Shown here piece after piece: positions 32,427 to 36,763 of a DNA stretch of 36,763 nt (its first letter is position 1; each line of letters begins with the position of its first letter). Position numbers and translations under genes: made by a program. The notes beneath the pieces are model-generated. The model was not told the DNA's origin. It was given only the letters and a program-made list of their open reading frames with translations, and ran no database searches. Source of the DNA: an uncultured Lentisphaerota bacterium (GTDB lineage: Bacteria; Verrucomicrobiota; Kiritimatiellia; RFP12; UBA1067); the NCBI GenBank assembly GCA_900321255.1, contig ONVK01000023.1, forward strand, positions 1 through 36,763. Direction: 5' to 3'.

Positions 32427-33686
32427 TCACTCCCCCACTGAAACGGGCGTGCGTTCGTCCCCGTCGTTCGACGGCCATATGAGAGTCACCATGACCGACT
32501 TCGGCGCGATCTCCCTGCCCGCAAACGCGATGAGCGAATACGACGCGGCAACGCGCCCGCCGGACTCCGCGGCCACTTCGCAGCGATATCCCTCGACGAC
32601 GTCGGAGTCGAACATCACCGTCACCTTCGCCCCGTCAACCGCGTCGCACGCGATCTCGAGCGTCGCCGCGGAACCGGCGGCGTCTCCCTTCCTCATCACG
32701 CAGTCGATCTTCGGCGGCGCGTCGAGGGGCCGCGCGCACGCCGCATAGGAGAACGCGCCGCCCTGCGCGACCGCGGCGGATGCGCCGCGCCCTGCGCCAG
32801 ACGAAAGGAACACCACGTCCATCGGCGCGGCGAGGGGAGACTTGTACCCTTCGTCCCTGAGGCGGAACCTCGCGATTCCCTCCGGGACCTTCGGCCCCTT
32901 GACGTCGGCAAACCGCGGCTGTCTGAACACCTCGGGCGCGGGGCCGTTCCATGTCGCCGCCTTCGGCGTGAAGTCGATGTCGACCTCCGCGACCTCCACC
33001 GGGGCCTCGCGCACTTCGTGGGCATCCGCAAGCTCGATCACCGGCTCTTCCGCCGCTATGTCGACTGACCTGAAGCTGTCGCGCCAGTCGCGGACGATCT
33101 GGCGGCCGGAATCCATCATAAGGACATACCACGCCGCGAGGCATACGGCGAGCGAAGCCGCGATCTTCATCGCGGGCGTAAGCCACGCAAAGCGCGGCGC
33201 CTCCGCCGCGCGCGAAGCCGCGAACGGGACAAGCGTCCCCTCGCCGACAAGGAACTCGCGCTCGTACTTCGCCTGCACGCCGTCGCCGGCGGTGACCCGG
33301 CCGGGGTTCGCCGCGGCGATTGCGCCGCGAACAACGGCGAGATCGTCCGCCCCGAGCTCGTCCACTCTCCAGCCGCGCGAGGCGAAGCGGCGCGAGACGA
33401 CCGTCGCGTTCCATAGCTGGAAGACGCGTTCGCCGACCATGAGCTCGCGATCGGACGCCGGCGCGCAGAACGGCGAGACTGGAACGATGCGCCATCCCGA
33501 AAGTTTCCTGTCCTCGACGATGAGCGCGACGAGCGGGCGGTTCGTGTCGGCGAATATCCTTATCTCACCGGCAGACACTTCCTCATCGAACGCGGAATCG
33601 GTCTTCGGCGCAAGCCCGACAAGCGGTGGGCGCTGCGCACCCCTCCGATAGAGCTGCCATTCGTTCATGAACGCCGCGTTCATCAT
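32427..33686 (-). CDS. Single-pass membrane protein, possible partner of the sigma-like gene
   Basis: Protein of 419 residues. A soluble N-terminal part of about 170 residues is followed by one hydrophobic segment (AMKIAASLAVCLAAWYVLMM, 172-191) and an outside part of 230 residues ending in a beta-rich domain (VTVMFDSDVVEGYRCEVAAE... to MVTLIWPSND). The order inside-helix-outside is that of anti-sigma factors and FecR-like sensors. The start codon is shared with the upstream stop as ATGA, so the two proteins are translated together. No family recognised; the regulatory role is inferred from layout and partner. Confidence 0.8.
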   Translation of the reverse strand: MMNAAFMNEWQLYRRGAQRPPLVGLAPKTDSAFDEEVSAGEIRIFADTNRPLVALIVEDRKLSGWRIVPVSPFCAPASDRELMVGERVFQLWNATVVSRRFASRGWRVDELGADDLAVVRGAIAAANPGRVTAGDGVQAKYEREFLVGEGTLVPFAASRAAEAPRFAWLTPAMKIAASLAVCLAAWYVLMMDSGRQIVRDWRDSFRSVDIAAEEPVIELADAHEVREAPVEVAEVDIDFTPKAATWNGPAPEVFRQPRFADVKGPKVPEGIARFRLRDEGYKSPLAAPMDVVFLSSGAGRGASAAVAQGGAFSYAACARPLDAPPKIDCVMRKGDAAGSAATLEIACDAVDGAKVTVMFDSDVVEGYRCEVAAESGGRVAASYSLIAFAGREIAPKSVMVTLIWPSNDGDERTPVSVGE

Positions 33687-34501
33687 TCCACCCCCAGTTC
33701 ACCGCGAAGCGCGCGCGGCAGATGCGCCGCGGCGGACGCGACGAGAATCCTCGCGAAAAGCGGCGTGTCGGCAAGCTCGACGCCGCGCAGCTCCCGTTCA
33801 AGCGCATTCACCGCCTTTTCCCTCCATGCGTATGCCTGCGACTTTCCCGCGCCGAGCGCGGCGAGAATGCACGGCTCGGTGAGCGCGATGTCGTGCGAAG
33901 TCGCATAGACGATAAGCGCGACCGCTGCGGAAGCGAGGCGCGTGCGGCGCGCGACCGCCGCGAGCACCTGCTCCGCGTCGGCGCGAAGCGGCTCCTCGTC
34001 GAGAAAATCGAACGACTCCGGTTCCTCCGCCTGTTCGACGGCGGCAAGGCTCTCGTCGCCGGCGTTCTCCCACACGAGGCGACGGCTGCCGTCTTCTCCG
34101 GCGACGGTGCGGGGCTTCCAGCCCTTGATGACCGCGATCCAGTCGAGGACGATGTCGCGAACGCGCCCTGAGCCGGAGCCGAAGAGGGTGCCGCACACGA
34201 AATCGACCATCGCGATCCCCTCGTCCTTGATGCGGTGGGCGAAGTAGAGCTTGAGGGGCTTGCCCTTCTCGCGCGATCCCTTGAGCTTGAAGTAGGCGTC
34301 GAAAAAGGCGACAGGATCGTCGCCCGCGTCTTCGCGCGGGATTCCGGCGCGGGCGAGACGGGCGTACATAGCGGAGGAAATCTGCTCGCGCAGGCGCGAA
34401 GCGAACGCAGGGCGGCACCCGGCGACCGAACAGATCTCAAACCATTCGGCCCAGGCATCGTCACCGGCATACCGGTCGTTCCATGCGAACTCTTCACCCA
34501 T
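33683..34501 (-). CDS. Divergent sigma-factor-like/HTH protein
   Basis: Protein of 272 residues from the ATG at 34501; a GTG at 34504 adds one residue. The C-terminal part has a predicted helix-turn-helix (LAALGAGKSQAYAWREKAVNALERELRG) in the position and style of sigma region 4. An earlier stretch (DPVAFFDAYFKLKGSREKGK, LYFAHRIKDEG) may correspond to a region-2-type helix, but I do not see a clean ECF signature. A TATAAT 9 nt upstream suggests a leaderless message. It overlaps the membrane-protein gene by 4 nt (ATGA), which supports a regulator/anti-regulator pair. Confidence in the sigma call is moderate. Confidence 0.75.
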   Translation of the reverse strand: MGEEFAWNDRYAGDDAWAEWFEICSVAGCRPAFASRLREQISSAMYARLARAGIPREDAGDDPVAFFDAYFKLKGSREKGKPLKLYFAHRIKDEGIAMVDFVCGTLFGSGSGRVRDIVLDWIAVIKGWKPRTVAGEDGSRRLVWENAGDESLAAVEQAEEPESFDFLDEEPLRADAEQVLAAVARRTRLASAAVALIVYATSHDIALTEPCILAALGAGKSQAYAWREKAVNALERELRGVELADTPLFARILVASAAAHLPRALRGELGVE

Positions 34502-34509
34502 CACCCCTC

Positions 34510-34515
34510 ATTATA
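34510..34515 (-). promoter_or_regulatory. -10 box next to the sigma-like gene
   Basis: TATAAT on the minus strand at 34510-34515, ending 9 nt before the ATG (6 nt before the GTG). No clear -35 box. Confidence 0.45.
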
Positions 34516-34551
34516 GCATATTGACCCGATTCACGCCCTTCAAACGTGTAA

Positions 34552-34686
34552 AGGAGCGCGAACGACTCTTTTTCCGGAAAAAATTTCGCTGAGTTTGGAT
34601 ATGTCCCCATCAGGTCGCTTGAACCCGTGCCCATGCATCCGCTCGATCCCGAACACGCGAACGGCATCTTCAGGAAGTGGCTGTAA
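34552..34686 (+). pseudogene. Possible 3' remnant of an unknown gene
   Basis: Open without a start for 44 codons, between TAA at 34549 and TAA at 34684-34686. The text (FAEFGYVPIRSLEPVPMHPL to HANGIFRKWL) reads like a genuine protein C-terminus and not like random sequence. No family recognised. Confidence 0.35.
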
Positions 34687-34773
34687 CGGCGTCTAACGGC
34701 TCCGGGCTCGAGGTTGCGGATTCGCATTCGCGCGAATGACAAGTCGCAGATGGCGTGATGGAGGGCTGAGAAA

Positions 34774-34884
34774 ATGAAAGAGATATTGATTGCGTTATGG
34801 TGCGACCGGTGGCGATGGGCCATCACAAGTGCTCTTCAAAGTAGGACAGCCTCGCAGCGCAAAACGCAAGACAATGTAAAATGA
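34774..34884 (+). other. Small ORF with ribosome binding site, possibly a decayed gene start
   Basis: ATG at 34774 has GGAGGG 7 nt upstream and opens for 36 codons (MKEILIALWCDRWRWAITSA...). It ends at TGA 34882-34884, 18 nt before the short-chain dehydrogenase remnant. It may be a real small protein or the cut 5' end of a longer gene. Confidence 0.3.
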
Positions 34885-34902
34885 ACTGCGGGAGGGTATG
34901 AA

Positions 34903-34968
34903 ATGACGTTCAAGGACAAAGTGGTTGTTGTCACTGGCGGGGCGCAGGGAATCGGCAAGTGCATCATC
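34903..34968 (+). pseudogene. 5' remnant of a short-chain dehydrogenase gene
   Basis: A good ribosome binding site (GGGAGGG) and ATG are followed by MTFKDKVVVVTGGAQGIGKC, the start of a short-chain dehydrogenase/reductase with its TGGxxGIG cofactor motif. After about 22 codons the homology stops and the frame runs into the promoter of the toxin-antitoxin pair. So the rest of the gene has been lost or displaced. Confidence 0.85.
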
Positions 34969-34974
34969 TGGCGC

Positions 34975-35004
34975 TTGACCTTTTCGCCCCTGACGGTGTA
35001 TAAT
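34975..35004 (+). promoter_or_regulatory. Promoter of the first toxin-antitoxin pair
   Basis: TTGACC (34975-34980), an 18-nt spacer and TATAAT (34999-35004). The leader is about 26 nt with AAGGAG 5 nt before the ATG at 35037. It starts right where the dehydrogenase homology ends. Confidence 0.85.
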
Positions 35005-35036
35005 ATTTACAAAAACAATGTGCATAAGGAGTTGCA

Positions 35037-35300
35037 ATGGCAGCGACTAGACTCGCATTGAGCATGGATGAAAGCGTTGTTGAGCGGGCTCGCAGATTGG
35101 CAGAGCGCCGCAACACAAGCATTTCAAAGTTGTTCGTTTCGTTTATTTGCATAATGGAGCAGCAGAAGAACACTGAATTGCATGCGCTTCCACCGCTCAC
35201 GAAACGAGCGCTGGGGCTTGCTAAAGTAGACGTTCCAGACAATTGGGACTACAAGGATTTGCTTGCCGACGAGCTCATTGGAAAGTACGGTGAGCCATGA
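35037..35300 (+). CDS. Ribbon-helix-helix-type antitoxin (DUF6364-like)
   Basis: Protein of 87 residues. The N-terminal half (MAATRLALSMDESVVERARRL, then RRNTSISKLF) is the beta strand and two helices of a small ribbon-helix-helix DNA-binding domain, as in DUF6364 antitoxins; the C-terminal half (from about residue 50) would bind the toxin. It would repress its own promoter with the toxin. The stop overlaps the next start as ATGA. AAGGAG lies 5 nt before the start. Confidence 0.88.
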   Translation: MAATRLALSMDESVVERARRLAERRNTSISKLFVSFICIMEQQKNTELHALPPLTKRALGLAKVDVPDNWDYKDLLADELIGKYGEP

Positions 35301-35707
35301 AGAAGCGAATCTTTGTGGACACAAACATCCTCTTGGATGTGCTGCTTGAACGCGAGGGTTACTACTATGACGCCCTTAAGATCTGGGCGAATGCGGAGAA
35401 TGGCAATGTCGAGGCCTGCATCGCCGCGATATCCCTGAACAACATCCATTATGTCATGCGCAAGCTGAAGAGCGAAACGACTGCGATGATTGCCGTCAAG
35501 ATACTTCTTCGAATCTTCAAGGTCATCCCCGTGGACGCCGACATCCTCGGCCTTGCGGTGGATTTCCACGACAAGGACTTCGAAGACGACATTCAGCTGC
35601 AATGCGCACTCAAGGCAAAATGCTCCCAACTCTTCACGCGCCACCCAAACCACTACGACCACTCCGCCATCGCGGTGGTCCCCCCATCGTCGTTTACCGT
35701 GGACTAG
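35297..35707 (+). CDS. PIN-domain toxin (VapC-like RNase)
   Basis: Protein of 136 residues. PIN-domain acidic residues are placed as expected: the first in FVDTNILLDVLLE and the later pair in DFEDDIQLQCA, a Mg-dependent RNase centre. Helices between them (NIHYVMRKLKSETTAM) fit the fold. It is coupled by a 4-nt overlap to the antitoxin. Together they form a type II toxin-antitoxin module that appears to have landed in a dehydrogenase gene. Confidence 0.9.
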   Translation: MKKRIFVDTNILLDVLLEREGYYYDALKIWANAENGNVEACIAAISLNNIHYVMRKLKSETTAMIAVKILLRIFKVIPVDADILGLAVDFHDKDFEDDIQLQCALKAKCSQLFTRHPNHYDHSAIAVVPPSSFTVD

Positions 35708-35711
35708 CAAT

Positions 35712-36200
35712 ATGACGCATAGCTTTTCAATCGTCCTCCTGCGTCCTGAAATCCCGCACAACACTGGGGCGATAGGCCGACTCTGCGTGGGGCTGGGCGT
35801 GCCGCTTCATCTCGTAAGGCCCCTCGGCTTCGCCCTCGACGACCGCTACGTCGCCCGCGCAGGTCTCGACTACTGGCCGCATCTCGACGTCGTGCTTCAC
35901 GACACTTGGGATGAGTATCTTGCGGCGGCAAAGCCCAAGCGACTCTTCTTCCTCTCGACGCACGGAGAGAAGTCACTATACGAATGCCGTTTTTCCGAAG
36001 GCGACGCGCTTGTGTTCGGCAACGAATCGTCAGGACTTCCAAAGGACTTCTACGACCGCTACAACGAATCGCTATTCAAGATCCCCATGCCCGGCGAACA
36101 CGCGCGAAGCATCAACCTTGCAAACGCCGTCTCAATCGCCGCGTACGAGTGCTACAGGCAACTAACCCATTGCCCCCTTGCACAAAGCAACTGCATGTGA
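35712..36200 (+). CDS. trmL: tRNA (cytidine(34)-2'-O)-methyltransferase
   Basis: Protein of 162 residues of the SPOUT class, which 2'-O-methylates the wobble base of leucine tRNAs. The trefoil-knot motifs are RPEIPHNTGAIGRLC, LVFGNESSGLP and IPMPGEHARSINLANAVSIA, in order and spacing. The start at 35712 is the first ATG after the toxin stop, 4 nt away; no ribosome binding site is visible, so translation may be coupled. It ends in the -35/-10 region of the next pair. Confidence 0.95.
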   Translation: MTHSFSIVLLRPEIPHNTGAIGRLCVGLGVPLHLVRPLGFALDDRYVARAGLDYWPHLDVVLHDTWDEYLAAAKPKRLFFLSTHGEKSLYECRFSEGDALVFGNESSGLPKDFYDRYNESLFKIPMPGEHARSINLANAVSIAAYECYRQLTHCPLAQSNCM

Positions 36201-36206
36201 TACAAT
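36178..36206 (+). promoter_or_regulatory. Possible promoter of the second toxin-antitoxin pair
   Basis: TTGCAC (36178-36183), a 17-nt spacer and TACAAT (36201-36206), overlapping the end of trmL. The -35 box is poor. Confidence 0.4.
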
Positions 36207-36240
36207 ATGCACAGTTTAAATGAGCATATTGGAGCAAAAG

Positions 36241-36489
36241 ATGAATGCCACAATGCTTGACTTCAGAAGGCGCATGCCCGAAATCCAAGGCGCGATCTCT
36301 CGGCGCGAGCGCGTCACCGTCTCTTCACACGGACGCCCCTGGGCAGTAATGGTCGCATGGGAAGACGCGAAGCCGAATACGCCGTCCGCAAGGGATTGCG
36401 CAGCTGCCGGAATGTGGGCGGACCGCGACGACCTTACGTCGCCGACCGAGTATGTCCGCAATCTCCGTGCGCGGCGGAGGTTCGCATGA
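36241..36489 (+). CDS. Small antitoxin of a VapC-type pair (Phd-like)
   Basis: Protein of 82 residues starting MNATMLDFRRRMPEIQGAIS. The start at 36241 is chosen because GGAG lies 7 nt before it; an ATG at 36220 has no such site. The first half (RRRMPEIQGAISRRERVTVSSHGRPWAVMV) has the layout of Phd/YefM-type antitoxins, DNA-binding helix first and then the strand with a small HGRP turn. The stop overlaps the toxin start (ATGA). The toxin is cut by the window. Confidence 0.8.
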   Translation: MNATMLDFRRRMPEIQGAISRRERVTVSSHGRPWAVMVAWEDAKPNTPSARDCAAAGMWADRDDLTSPTEYVRNLRARRRFA

Positions 36490-36763
36490 TCTTCGACACC
36501 GACGTGATGATATGGGCTTTTCGCGGCAACGGCAAGGCACTTGATGCGATAGACGAGGCGACAACGCGCTCTATATCCTCCGTCACCTACATGGAGCTTC
36601 TGCAAGGCGTCAGGAACAAGGCGGAAATGCTTTCAATGAAGCGCTTCCTTTCGACACTCGGCTTCGCTACATTGCCCGTGACTGCGGAAATCTCAACCCG
36701 CGCGATTTCCATAATGGAGTCCACGGCGCTGAAAAGCGACCTCGGCGTATGCGACGCGCTGAT
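36486..36763 (+). CDS. PIN-domain toxin (VapC-like), 3' end outside the window
   Basis: At least 92 codons: MIFDTDVMIWAFRGNGKALD at the start has the first PIN aspartates (Asp4 and Asp6), SSVTYMELLQGVRNK has the Glu of the active site, and LGVCDAL near the right edge is the usual second-aspartate block. It overlaps the antitoxin by 4 nt. The final aspartates lie past the edge. Different in sequence from the toxin at 35297-35707. Confidence 0.88.
   Translation, partial: MIFDTDVMIWAFRGNGKALDAIDEATTRSISSVTYMELLQGVRNKAEMLSMKRFLSTLGFATLPVTAEISTRAISIMESTALKSDLGVCDAL

Noticed and set aside
34494-34826. A 110-residue minus-strand frame upstream of the sigma-like gene
   Set aside because: No ribosome binding site, no family look, and it overlaps the sigma-like start in another frame.
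1-36763. tRNA, rRNA, CRISPR or insertion sequence
   Set aside because: No tRNA-like or rRNA sequence, no spaced repeat array, and no transposase was found by reading both strands; a covariance-model search could still find small RNAs.

Overview
The window looks like chromosomal DNA of an uncultured bacterium of the PVC group, most likely a gut-type member of Kiritimatiellota (former Verrucomicrobia subdivision 5). This is an inference from a PEP-CTERM-tailed secreted protein ending in an Arg-rich tail, signal-peptide proteins of no recognisable family, a very large Rhs/YD-repeat protein, a DUF2723-type membrane/TPR protein, moderately high GC, and a carboxyspermidine-type polyamine pathway. 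No rRNA, tRNA or CRISPR array was seen. Almost all genes from 1 to 34.5 kb lie on the minus strand; the last 1.8 kb is on the plus strand.

Layout, left to right. (1) 1-7.5 kb: an Rhs locus read leftwards: a 2091-residue Rhs protein with a variable C-terminal domain, a small candidate immunity gene overlapping its end, and then an orphan Rhs-core fragment that runs off the left edge and shares a perfect 96-bp repeat with the main gene. (2) 7.5-10.6 kb: four exported proteins behind a near-consensus promoter with a 12-bp palindrome in its spacer; the last has a PEP-CTERM tail and is followed by a hairpin terminator. (3) 10.7-20.7 kb: fmt, then a tightly overlapping run (transcribed from 20.65 kb down) of a membrane/TPR protein, a WP-repeat protein, a UbiA-family phosphoribosyltransferase, folC, rimO and a HAD-like protein. 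(4) 20.7-24.5 kb: metY, then carboxy(nor)spermidine decarboxylase and dehydrogenase for polyamine synthesis. (5) 24.6-31.9 kb: a GT2 glycosyltransferase with a probable frameshift, parA, an unknown gene, a HAD phosphatase, a YchJ-like SEC-C protein, lnt, folP, an exported thioredoxin and rnhB. (6) 31.9-34.5 kb: an RRM RNA-binding protein with a clear promoter and terminator, and a coupled pair resembling a sigma factor and its membrane partner. (7) 34.5-36.8 kb: a stretch of gene remnants (including the first ~22 codons of a short-chain dehydrogenase), a PIN toxin-antitoxin pair, trmL, and a second PIN toxin-antitoxin pair cut by the window end.

The most unusual theme is that short tandem repeats of several unrelated families (7-mer GAGAGTT, GGAGGAGTTGG, GGGGACAGACCCC, CTTTGCG and a CCCCATTGCC-like block) are inserted in frame inside essential-type genes (folP twice, folC several times, nspC, lnt, and rhs) and also in intergenic gaps. 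A second theme is TATAAT placed 9-12 nt before start codons (often as GATATAAT), which suggests leaderless or nearly leaderless mRNAs. The third is the Rhs locus, whose C-terminal domain matches no toxin I recognise and carries a possible His/Cys protease-like pair.
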